The translations under genes and the position numbers were made by a program. The notes under the pieces were generated by a model that saw nothing but the letters and a program-made list of their open reading frames with translations, made no database searches and was not told the DNA's origin. Source: Paenibacillus beijingensis (GTDB taxonomy: Bacteria; Bacillota; Bacilli; Paenibacillales; Paenibacillaceae). From it: a DNA stretch of 64,000 nt. The stretch spans positions 2,941,501 through 3,005,500 of the forward strand of contig NZ_CP011058.1 of assembly GCF_000961095.1 (NCBI RefSeq). Reading direction: 5' to 3'. Positions within the stretch are counted from its first letter, which is position 1. Each line of letters starts with the position of its first letter. Shown one piece after another: positions 16,477 through 24,409 of the stretch.

Positions 16477-17379
16477 ATGTCCGCACTGCATTCGAAACGA
16501 AGGAGCAAGCGTATTTCCGGATATGCGGCGGGGGCGGTATTATTTACGATTGTGATGGCGGCCGTCACGGCACCGTTATGGGTCCCCCATTCTCCGACTT
16601 ACATTGATCCTACGCAGCGTTTATTGCCTCCGTCCGGTCAGCATCTATTCGGAACGGATCATTTTGGCCGTGATATTTTTAGTAGAGTGATCTATGGAGC
16701 GCAAATTTCGCTGGGCGTTGGATTCATCGTTACACTGCTGTCGATCGTTTTGGGAACGATCACCGGTTTGCTGGCAGGTTATTTTCCGAAGGCCGACTCC
16801 TTCCTGATGCGAATCATCGACGGTATTATGGCGTTCCCTTCGGTCCTGCTCGCCATCGCAATGGTTGCGGCTTTAGGGGGCAACATGTTCAACCTGGTGA
16901 CGGCCCTCGTAATCGCCTTTTGGCCGAATATGACGCGGGTTGTTCGATCATCGACCCTGCTCATTGTCAATATGCAGTACGTGGAAGCGGCCAAGGCGAT
17001 CGGAACGAAGCATACGGCGATTATGATCCGGCATATTCTTCCGAACTCGCTGACGCCGATTATCGTACAAGCAACCTTCATCTTTGCAAAGGCCATTCTT
17101 GCGGAAGCATCCCTTAGCTTTTTAGGACTGGGGATTAAACCGCCTACGCCGACCTGGGGCAGTATGCTTGGAGAATCGCAAGTCTATTTGACGACTGCCC
17201 CGTGGTTTTCCGTTCTGCCGGGTATCGCCATCCTGCTGACGGTGCTCTCCTTGAATGTGTTTGGGGATTTGTTCCGGGAGATGGTCAATCCTCATCTGTC
17301 CCGCAGGAGAGGCGGGTTCCTCTTCAAGAGGATGTCCATCAAACCGGCAGGGAAACTGGAAGAGAATGGAGGTGGGTAG
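16477..17379 (+). CDS. ABC transporter permease (DppC-like)
   Basis: 300 residues with an N-terminal OppC-type segment followed by five further membrane helices. FGTDHFGRDIFSRVIYGAQ is the hallmark DppC motif, and YVEAAKAIGTKHTAIMIRHILPN is the cytoplasmic loop that docks with the ATPases. GGGAG precedes the ATG. It forms the translocation pore with the permease encoded immediately upstream. Confidence 0.92.
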   Translation: MSALHSKRRSKRISGYAAGAVLFTIVMAAVTAPLWVPHSPTYIDPTQRLLPPSGQHLFGTDHFGRDIFSRVIYGAQISLGVGFIVTLLSIVLGTITGLLAGYFPKADSFLMRIIDGIMAFPSVLLAIAMVAALGGNMFNLVTALVIAFWPNMTRVVRSSTLLIVNMQYVEAAKAIGTKHTAIMIRHILPNSLTPIIVQATFIFAKAILAEASLSFLGLGIKPPTPTWGSMLGESQVYLTTAPWFSVLPGIAILLTVLSLNVFGDLFREMVNPHLSRRRGGFLFKRMSIKPAGKLEENGGG

Positions 17380-17384
17380 CGGGC

Positions 17385-18404
17385 ATGGCATTGCTTGAAG
17401 TAAAAGGCCTAAGAACACATTTTAATACGCTGGGCGGGATCGTTAACGCGGTAAACGGCGTTTCGTTTACCGTCGACCGCGGCGAAACACTTGGAATTGT
17501 CGGTGAATCGGGCTGCGGGAAAAGCGTCATGTCCCTTTCTCTGATGCAGCTCAATCCGGTGCCGATGACCTCTTACCCGGAAGGCGAGATTCTTTTCGAC
17601 GGACGCAATCTGATCGAAATGACCGAATCTGAAATGCGAAAGATGCGGGGCAACGATATCGCGATGATCTTTCAGGACCCGATGACAAGCATGAATCCCG
17701 TCATGACCGTCGGCAAGCAGATTATGGAATCGATTCGGTTTCATCAGAAAGTGTCCAAAAAAGAGGCGGCCGCACGGGCGCTGCAGGTGCTGCGGGACGT
17801 CGGAATCGCCAATCCGGAAAAACGGTTCCATGAATATCCGCACCAATATTCAGGGGGCATGCGGCAGCGGGCTATGATCGCCATGGCGCTAGCATGCAAT
17901 CCGAAAGTACTCATTGCCGACGAACCGACAACGGCACTCGATGTGACGATCCAGGCGCAAATCTTGGAGTTGATCGCGTCGATTCAGAAACAATACGGGA
18001 TGGCCATTCTTTTGATTACCCATGATCTTGGCGTTGTGGCGAGGTCGGCCGACCGGGTGATGGTGATGTATGCGGGGGAGGTCGTTGAAGAAGGCAGGAC
18101 CGAAGAGGTGTTTAGCCGGCCGCTCATGCCGTATACCTGGCTGCTGCTCCGTTCGCTGCCGCGTATGGACGATGACGGGGCCGACCGTTTGCAGTCCATA
18201 TCCGGCTCCCCCCCCAGTCTCCTTAACCCTCCGGAGGGCTGCTCATTCTACTCGAGATGTCCGTTTGCGATGGAAATTTGCGGGCAGATTAAACCGGCGC
18301 TTGTAGAAAAAATGAGCGCCCATCGCGCGGCATGCCACCTCTCCTTTGAAGAGATGGAGCAAAACGCGCCAATGGAGGAAAGAGATGAGGTGATCAGCCC
18401 GTGA
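17385..18404 (+). CDS. ABC transporter ATP-binding protein (DppD-like)
   Basis: 339 residues. Walker A GESGCGKSV, signature YSGGMRQRAMIAMAL (key SGGMRQR), Walker B VLIADEPTTALDVT and the switch His in LLITHDLG. The C-terminal oligopeptide/dipeptide domain has CSFYSRCPFAMEIC, a cysteine set that in this family can hold an Fe-S cluster. Start is the ATG at 17385, 11 bases after GGAGGT. Its stop overlaps the next gene's GTG by four bases, so the two ATPases are coupled. Confidence 0.92.
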   Translation: MALLEVKGLRTHFNTLGGIVNAVNGVSFTVDRGETLGIVGESGCGKSVMSLSLMQLNPVPMTSYPEGEILFDGRNLIEMTESEMRKMRGNDIAMIFQDPMTSMNPVMTVGKQIMESIRFHQKVSKKEAAARALQVLRDVGIANPEKRFHEYPHQYSGGMRQRAMIAMALACNPKVLIADEPTTALDVTIQAQILELIASIQKQYGMAILLITHDLGVVARSADRVMVMYAGEVVEEGRTEEVFSRPLMPYTWLLLRSLPRMDDDGADRLQSISGSPPSLLNPPEGCSFYSRCPFAMEICGQIKPALVEKMSAHRAACHLSFEEMEQNAPMEERDEVISP

Positions 18405-19369
18405 GTTCTTATCTGCTGGAGACGCGCGGTCTTAAAATGCACTTCCCGATCAAAGCCGGATTGTTGAAGCAAACCGTCGGTCACGTGAAAGCCGTCGACG
18501 GCGTCGATCTGAAAATCCGGGCGGGGGAGACGCTCGGTATCGTAGGCGAATCCGGATGCGGAAAAAGTACGCTTGCCCGGCTTATTCTCCGGCTGCTTGA
18601 GCCGACCGGCGGAGAAGTGCTGTTTGAAGGGGAAAATATTCTAAAGTACAGTGCAAGGCAAATGCTACAAATCAGGCGGGAAATGCAAGTGGTGCTTCAG
18701 GATCCGATTGCCAGCCTCAATCCGCGGATGACCGTCGGCGATATTATTGCCGAACCGTTCGTATCCCATCGGGTCAAGGGGAATATCAAGCTGCGGGTTC
18801 AGGAGCTTCTGGAAACAGTAGGCCTTAAGCCCGAACATTATACCCGGTATCCGCACGAATTTTCCGGAGGGCAGCGCCAGCGGATCGGAATCGCCCGGGC
18901 GGTTGCCTTAAAGCCAAAGCTGATTATATGCGATGAACCGGTCAGTGCGCTCGACGTCTCCATTCAAGCTCAGATTGTGAACCTGTTTCAGGACCTGCAG
19001 AAGGAATTTGGGCTGACGTATGTTTTTATCGCGCACGATCTTTCCGTCGTCAAACATATATCCGATCGCGTGGCGGTCATGTATTTGGGGAAAGTGGTGG
19101 AGTCGGCTGAATATAACCGTCTCTTTAAACAGCCCAAGCATCCGTACACGGAAGCGCTTCTGTCCGCCATTCCGCTGCCTGACCCGCGCAAAGAGCGGGA
19201 ACGACAGCGGATCGTCTTAACGGGGGAGATGCCTTCTCCGAGCAATCCGCCGTCAGGCTGTGCCTTTCATGCCCGGTGTCCGTACGTCACGCAGCATTGC
19301 GATACAAAGGTTCCGGAGCTGGAAGGGAAAAACGGGCATCTGGCAGCGTGTTTTTATCCGAGAGCATAG
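18401..19369 (+). CDS. ABC transporter ATP-binding protein (DppF-like)
   Basis: 322 residues. Walker A GESGCGKST, signature FSGGQRQRIGIARA (key SGGQRQR), Walker B LIICDEPVSALDVS, switch His in FIAHDLS, and the C-terminal oligopeptide domain with CAFHARCPYVTQHC. GTG start overlapping the upstream stop. Completes a full five-gene importer (binding protein, two permeases, two ATPases). Confidence 0.92.
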   Translation: MSSYLLETRGLKMHFPIKAGLLKQTVGHVKAVDGVDLKIRAGETLGIVGESGCGKSTLARLILRLLEPTGGEVLFEGENILKYSARQMLQIRREMQVVLQDPIASLNPRMTVGDIIAEPFVSHRVKGNIKLRVQELLETVGLKPEHYTRYPHEFSGGQRQRIGIARAVALKPKLIICDEPVSALDVSIQAQIVNLFQDLQKEFGLTYVFIAHDLSVVKHISDRVAVMYLGKVVESAEYNRLFKQPKHPYTEALLSAIPLPDPRKERERQRIVLTGEMPSPSNPPSGCAFHARCPYVTQHCDTKVPELEGKNGHLAACFYPRA

Positions 19370-19380
19370 GAGGCAGCCTC

Positions 19381-20214
19381 ATGGATCCATTGCAGCAAAG
19401 ACAGCGGTTGGAGAAAGGGGCGACGACGCTCTACGCTTCGCAATTCGATCAACGATTTTCGTATTGCGCGTATGTCCCGAAAAGCTTTGACGCCGAACAC
19501 CCGCAGCATGGGCGTCTCATTGTCCTTATTCACGGCACCGACCGCAATGCGCAAATCTACCGCGACGCTTTCAGCGACTTGGCCGAACAAACGGGAGCAA
19601 TGGTGCTGGCTCCATTGTTTCCGGCCGGAATCATCGAGGCGGGAGAATTGAATGCTTATAAATTCGTCCGCTTCCACGACATTCGGTTCGATCACGTCCT
19701 CTTGTCCATGATCGATGAATTTTCGTCAAAATACGGGGTTGCCTTCGAACGCTTCCTCCTTTTCGGATTTTCGGGCGGTGCCCAGTTTGTCCATCGTTTT
19801 TATTATCTTCATCCCCAGCTTCTCGAAGGGGTTTCGATTGCTTCCCCGGGAAATGTCACCTTGCTGGACGATACGCGGGATTGGTTCGTCGGAACGCGCG
19901 GCTTCGAAGAACAGTTCGGGTCGAAGCTCGATCTGGAGAGGCTTCGCGAAGTTCCGGTACAGCTGGTAATCGGCTCATTGGACTGCGAGATTCAAAAAAC
20001 AGGCAAGGAAAATCCGTTTTGGCAGGAGGGTGTGGAAGTGGCGGGAGACAGCCGCCTCGCCCGGATCAGAACGTTAAGGGACAATATGATCCGCAACGGA
20101 ATCCGCGTGCGGTACGACGAAGTCGAGGATGCCGCCCATGAAGGGAAAAAGCTGTTTCCCGTGGTCCAGTCGTTTTTTGGAGAGATTTTAGCGGAAGCTG
20201 GAGGCTGGGAATGA
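19381..20214 (+). CDS. Alpha/beta hydrolase (esterase-like)
   Basis: 277 residues, no signal peptide. Oxyanion strand LIVLIHGTDRN, nucleophile Ser131 in GFSGG, candidate Asp in VIGSLDCE and His in EDAAHEGK. The fold resembles the polyhydroxybutyrate depolymerase/feruloyl esterase-like group of cytoplasmic hydrolases. AGGAGG lies ten bases before the ATG at 19381. The gene sits in the GntR-controlled operon between the importer and the RraA-like gene, with whose start its stop overlaps. It probably opens an ester (or lactone) in the imported substrate. Confidence 0.85.
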   Translation: MDPLQQRQRLEKGATTLYASQFDQRFSYCAYVPKSFDAEHPQHGRLIVLIHGTDRNAQIYRDAFSDLAEQTGAMVLAPLFPAGIIEAGELNAYKFVRFHDIRFDHVLLSMIDEFSSKYGVAFERFLLFGFSGGAQFVHRFYYLHPQLLEGVSIASPGNVTLLDDTRDWFVGTRGFEEQFGSKLDLERLREVPVQLVIGSLDCEIQKTGKENPFWQEGVEVAGDSRLARIRTLRDNMIRNGIRVRYDEVEDAAHEGKKLFPVVQSFFGEILAEAGGWE

Positions 20215-20861
20215 TGTTCCGAATGAACCCAAGAGTGCAAGGTGTAAACGAAGAACTGATCGAACTGTATGATCAGGTGATGCCATCCACAATCGGTCAC
20301 ATGACGGATTTTGGTTTTCTGAAAGGGCTTCGTCCGCTGGTTACTCCGATCCGCATCGTCGGCAATGCGGTAACGGTAAAAATCCCCCACATGGATTCTT
20401 CGGCCGTCCACCAGGCGCTTAGTATCGTTCAAGCGGGCGATGTGCTCGCGATCGATATGTCCGGTGACGAAGAACGCTCCTGTTGGGGAGGAGTACTCTC
20501 TTATATTGCCAAGCAAAAACGGTTGTCCGGCGTTATCGTTGGAGGCTGCGTGAATGATGTTGCCGAGATTCTGGAATTGAAGCTGCCCGTTTTCTCGCTC
20601 GGGACAAGTCCTTTGACGACCCGGATTGTGGGAATTGAGGGGGAAATCAATACAGTCATCAGCATCTGCGGCACAAGTATTCATCCCGGCGATTTAATTG
20701 TTGCCGATGATGACGGCGTATTCGTCGTCAGCCCAAGCGATGCGGAACACTATGGACGGGAAGCGATCCGGATTCAACAAGCGGAAGTTGAACTGAAGCG
20801 GAAATTGGATTCCGGTATATCCATTGCTTCCATCAGCGGCGCTGAAAACTACTTTTTATGA
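20211..20861 (+). CDS. RraA/MenG-like family protein
   Basis: 216 residues of the RraA-like family, which includes 4-hydroxy-4-methyl-2-oxoglutarate aldolases, oxaloacetate decarboxylases and RNase E inhibitors. Visible: a WGGVLSYIAKQK region, GVIVGGCVNDVAEI and IVADDDGVFVVSP. In aldolase members the loop reads GGxxRD, where the Arg holds the substrate; here it is Asn115-Asp116, so the Arg is missing. The metal Asp remains. A different lyase, hydratase or isomerase activity is possible. Last gene of the operon, its start overlapping the esterase stop. Confidence 0.85.
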   Translation: MMFRMNPRVQGVNEELIELYDQVMPSTIGHMTDFGFLKGLRPLVTPIRIVGNAVTVKIPHMDSSAVHQALSIVQAGDVLAIDMSGDEERSCWGGVLSYIAKQKRLSGVIVGGCVNDVAEILELKLPVFSLGTSPLTTRIVGIEGEINTVISICGTSIHPGDLIVADDDGVFVVSPSDAEHYGREAIRIQQAEVELKRKLDSGISIASISGAENYFL

Positions 20862-20880
20862 GCTGTCAAAAATTCAAACG

Positions 20881-20930
20881 AAGAAGCTTCCAAACCCGCT
20901 GTTTAAAGCGGGACTGGAAGCTTCTTTTGT
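20881..20930 (+). terminator. Rho-independent terminator of the catabolic operon
   Basis: A long stem GAAGCTTCC...GGAAGCTTC with an inner CCCGCT/AGCGGG pairing, followed by TTTTGTT. It closes the transcript that began near 12100. Confidence 0.85.
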
Positions 20931-20953
20931 TATGGGCGGTAAATCATTGCGGC

Positions 20954-20969
20954 TGTGACAAATATTACT
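20954..20969 (+). promoter_or_regulatory. Candidate Fnr box before mobA
   Basis: TGTGA-CAAATA-TTACT matches the Bacillus Fnr site TGTGA-N6-TCACT at all but one base of the two half sites. A start at -41.5 spacing would fall at 21003, but the corresponding -10 (TAAGCT) is poor. It precedes mobA and, further on, adhE and pflBA. Weak but placed sensibly. Confidence 0.4.
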
Positions 20970-21031
20970 TTTTTATGCCGGGCCGTTTAGTAAGCTTAGG
21001 AAATAAGGAAAAGCGGAAGGAGACGATTGGG

Positions 21032-21643
21032 ATGATGACAGGCCTCATACTTGCGGGGGGACCGAGTAAAAGAATGAACGGAAAGCGCAAAGCGCTGCTG
21101 CCGTTCGGCGGTGAAATTTTGCTGCAGCGGCAAATTCGGGAGCTGCGTAAGAGCTGTGCCGAGATCATCGTTGCGGCTGAAGATCCGAAACCTTATCTCC
21201 GACTTGTCGATACGGACGTGCGCATCATAACGGACTATTATCACGGCAAAGGACCGCTTGGCGGCATGCATGCCGGATTAAGTCTGGCCCGGCACGATTC
21301 CGTCTGGGTCGTCGGCTGCGGCATGCCCTTTATTTCGGCGCGGGCGGCCGTGCTGCTCGATCAGCTTCGAACATGCGGCGCCGAAGCCGCGATCCCGCTC
21401 ATCGAAGGGCGGGAATACCCGCTGCACGGCGTTTACGGCAAAAGCTGCGCCCGTCAAGCGCTGGCGCTGATGGAGAGGGGCGAAAGGCATGTCTCCGCCT
21501 TGATGCCGGCGCTGCGCTGGATCAAAGCGGACGAAACGTTTTTGCTGGAGGCGGGAATCGATCCCCTGTTCACCATGAATATCGTGACGGATGAACAATA
21601 TGAACACGCGCTGCAATTCGCCGAGAAGCTTGCGATGATGTAG
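21032..21643 (+). CDS. mobA: Molybdenum cofactor guanylyltransferase MobA-like
   Basis: 203 residues of the MobA nucleotidyltransferase family, which attaches GMP to molybdopterin for enzymes such as nitrate reductase and formate dehydrogenase. The N-terminal LILAGGPSKRM...KALLPFGG is the GTP-binding loop and GPLGGMHAGL a further family motif. The metal-binding Asp of the usual CDMP motif is replaced: the sequence reads GCGMPFIS with Gly97. AAGGAG precedes the ATG at 21032. Context is anaerobic (nre, adhE, pfl). The Asp-to-Gly change questions its activity. Confidence 0.85.
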   Translation: MMTGLILAGGPSKRMNGKRKALLPFGGEILLQRQIRELRKSCAEIIVAAEDPKPYLRLVDTDVRIITDYYHGKGPLGGMHAGLSLARHDSVWVVGCGMPFISARAAVLLDQLRTCGAEAAIPLIEGREYPLHGVYGKSCARQALALMERGERHVSALMPALRWIKADETFLLEAGIDPLFTMNIVTDEQYEHALQFAEKLAMM

Positions 21644-21776
21644 TCCGGTTCCTTTTTCAAAAATATTCCTGGGAGTGATTTATTGCATAGTGGAGGGCGC
21701 CGACTCCGGCGTACGATAGAGTCAAGCAAGTGAGGGAAGTGAGTGCCGATTCGGAAATCTCAAGGAGGAAGAGACG

Positions 21777-24383
21777 ATGGCTGTAAAGGAAATTAACGTG
21801 CAGGAACATCAGTCCGCCCAAGACGAAGTGAACCGGTTGGTCGCCCGCGCTAAGCAGGCGCAGGCAACATTCATGAACATGACCCAGGAGCAGATTGACC
21901 GTATCGTACAGGAAATGGCGCTTGCCGGACTCGACCGCCACATGGCGCTTGCCAAGCTGGCCGTCGAAGAAACCGGACGCGGGGTTTACGAGGACAAAAT
22001 AACAAAAAATCTGTTCGCGACGGAGTATATTTATCACAGCATTAAAAACGAAAAAACGGTCGGCGTCATCGAAGACAACCCCTATGAGAGCTACCAGAAG
22101 GTAGCGGAGCCGGTAGGTGTCATTGCCGGCGTCACTCCCGTCACCAACCCGACGTCCACGACGATGTTCAAGGCGCTGATCGCAGCCAAGACGCGCAACC
22201 CGATCATTTTCGCGTTCCATCCGTCCGCGCAGAAGAGCAGCGCCGCGGCGGCAAGCGCACTGCTCGAAGCGGCCGTACGCGCCGGTGCCCCGCAGTACTG
22301 CGTGCAGTGGATCGAAACGCCGTCCGTGGAAGCGACGCAGTTGCTGATGAACCACCCGGACGTTGCGCTTGTGCTGGCGACCGGCGGCTCCTCGATGGTT
22401 AAGGCTGCCTACAGCACCGGCAAGCCGGCGCTCGGCGTCGGGCCGGGCAACGTGCCGTGCTTTATCGAGCAGTCGGCCGATTTGCGCCAGGCGGTCACCG
22501 ACCTGGTTCTGTCCAAGACGTTCGACAACGGCATGATCTGCGCTTCCGAGCAGGCTGTCATAATCGAAGAGCCGGTATACGGGCAAGTGAAAAAGCTGAT
22601 GCAGGAGGCAGGCTGCCACTTCCTGACGACGGAGGAGACGGAAGCGGTATCGAAGCTCGTCATCAACAAGGAAAAATGCGCCGTCAACGCCATTATTGTC
22701 GGCCAGCCGGCCGTCAAAATCGCCGATCTGGCGGGAATTGCGGTGCCTGCCGATACGAAGATTCTCGTTGCCGAGCTGCAGGGCGTCGGCCCGGATTACC
22801 CGCTGTCAGCGGAGAAGCTGAGCCCCGTGCTCGCCTGCTACAAGGTGCAAACGGCCGCGCAAGGCATTGAGCGCGCGGCAGAGGTCGTCGCTTTCGGCGG
22901 ACTTGGGCACTCCTCGGTCATCCATTCGAAGAACGAGGACGTCATCGCCGCTTTTGCCGCTAAGCTGCAGACCGGACGCGTCATCGTCAACTCTCCGTCG
23001 ACCCACGGCGCCATCGGCGACCTGTACAACACGAACCTGCCGTCGCTTACGCTCGGCTGCGGATCGTACGGCCATAACTCCACCGCTTCGAACGTGTCGG
23101 CCGTCAATCTGCTCAACATCAAGCGCGTCGCATACCGGACGGTCAACATGCAGTGGTTTAAAATTCCGCCAAAAATCTACTTCGAGAAAGGCGCAACGCA
23201 GTACTTGGAAAAAATGCCGGATATCTCGCGCGTCCTGATCGTCACCGACGCGGTAATGGAGAAGCTCGGCTACGTGGAGAAGCTCGAATATTATCTGCGC
23301 AAGCGGCAGCTGCCGGTTTATGTGGAAGTGTTCTCGGACGTCGAGCCCGACCCGTCTGTGGAAACGGTGGAGAAGGGCCGGAAGCTGATGGAAAGCTTCC
23401 AGCCGGACTGCATCATCGCCCTTGGCGGCGGCTCGCCGATGGACGCGGCGAAGGCGATGTGGCTGTTCTACGAATATCCGGACACGAGCTTCCATTCGCT
23501 GAAAATGAAGTTTTTGGACATCCGCAAACGAGTGTACAAATATCCGCGTCTTGGCCGGAAAGCGAAATTCGTCGCCATTCCGACCACGTCGGGCACCGGC
23601 TCGGAAGTGACGTCTTTCGCCGTCATTACCGACAAGAATCAGGGCAATACGAAATACCCGCTTGCCGATTACGAGCTGACACCGGATGTGGCGATCATCG
23701 ACCCGGAATTCGTCTACAGCCTGCCGAAGACAGCGGTCGCCGACACGGGGATGGACGTTCTGACACACGCGATCGAAGCTTACGTCTCGGTTATGGCCAG
23801 CGACTACACCGACGGTCTGGCGCTGCAGGCAATCCGGCTCGTGTTCCAGAACCTGGAGAAGTCGTACCATACGGCCGATCCGGCGGCTCGGGAAAAAATG
23901 CATAACGCTTCGACGCTCGCCGGCATGGCGTTCGCCAACGCGTTCCTCGGCATCAACCACAGTCTGGCTCATAAATGGGGCGGGCAATACCATACGGCAC
24001 ACGGACGGACCAATGCGATTCTGATGCCGCACGTCATCCGCTACAATGCGCAGAAGCCGACGAAATTTGCATCGTTCCCGAAATACGGCCATTTTATCGC
24101 CGACCAGCGGTATGCAGACATCGCCCGGATGCTCGGCTTGCCTGCGCGCACGGCCGAGGAAGGCGTCGGCAGCCTGATCGACGCGATCCGCAAGCTGAAT
24201 CATTCGCTCGGCATTCCGGAATCGTTCCAGGCGCTCGGATTTGATCCGGCCGATTTTGAGGAGAAGGTGGGGTATCTCGCCGACCGCGCATTTGAGGATC
24301 AGTGCACGACGGCGAACCCGCGCATGCCGCTCGTTACGGAGCTGGCAGACATTTACCGCAACGCGTTTTACGGGAAATTTTAA
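21777..24383 (+). CDS. adhE: Bifunctional acetaldehyde-CoA/alcohol dehydrogenase
   Basis: 868 residues, full length. The N-terminal half is an aldehyde dehydrogenase (acetyl-CoA to acetaldehyde) with the catalytic Cys in FDNGMICASEQ and the cofactor region GVGPGNVP. A linker (KIPPKIYFEKGA) joins an iron-dependent alcohol dehydrogenase with GGGSPMDAAK and metal-binding histidines in GINHSLAHKWGGQYH and HGRTN. It reoxidises two NADH per acetyl-CoA in fermentation and in relatives forms helical spirosomes. AGGAGG precedes the ATG. Followed after 26 bases by pflB, which produces its acetyl-CoA. The 133 bases upstream have no clear Fnr or Rex site. Confidence 0.96.
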   Translation: MAVKEINVQEHQSAQDEVNRLVARAKQAQATFMNMTQEQIDRIVQEMALAGLDRHMALAKLAVEETGRGVYEDKITKNLFATEYIYHSIKNEKTVGVIEDNPYESYQKVAEPVGVIAGVTPVTNPTSTTMFKALIAAKTRNPIIFAFHPSAQKSSAAAASALLEAAVRAGAPQYCVQWIETPSVEATQLLMNHPDVALVLATGGSSMVKAAYSTGKPALGVGPGNVPCFIEQSADLRQAVTDLVLSKTFDNGMICASEQAVIIEEPVYGQVKKLMQEAGCHFLTTEETEAVSKLVINKEKCAVNAIIVGQPAVKIADLAGIAVPADTKILVAELQGVGPDYPLSAEKLSPVLACYKVQTAAQGIERAAEVVAFGGLGHSSVIHSKNEDVIAAFAAKLQTGRVIVNSPSTHGAIGDLYNTNLPSLTLGCGSYGHNSTASNVSAVNLLNIKRVAYRTVNMQWFKIPPKIYFEKGATQYLEKMPDISRVLIVTDAVMEKLGYVEKLEYYLRKRQLPVYVEVFSDVEPDPSVETVEKGRKLMESFQPDCIIALGGGSPMDAAKAMWLFYEYPDTSFHSLKMKFLDIRKRVYKYPRLGRKAKFVAIPTTSGTGSEVTSFAVITDKNQGNTKYPLADYELTPDVAIIDPEFVYSLPKTAVADTGMDVLTHAIEAYVSVMASDYTDGLALQAIRLVFQNLEKSYHTADPAAREKMHNASTLAGMAFANAFLGINHSLAHKWGGQYHTAHGRTNAILMPHVIRYNAQKPTKFASFPKYGHFIADQRYADIARMLGLPARTAEEGVGSLIDAIRKLNHSLGIPESFQALGFDPADFEEKVGYLADRAFEDQCTTANPRMPLVTELADIYRNAFYGKF

Positions 24384-24409
24384 TCCAAATTAACGGGAGG
24401 TGTTCCGTC

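Noticed and set aside
21644..21776. Fnr or Rex site before adhE
   Set aside because: Only a half site (GTGATTTATTGCAT) is present; no full TGTGA-N6-TCACA or TTGTGAA-type Rex palindrome.
22806..24203. 465-residue frame antisense to adhE
   Set aside because: It is the shadow of adhE in GC-rich codons, rich in Arg and His, with no motif.
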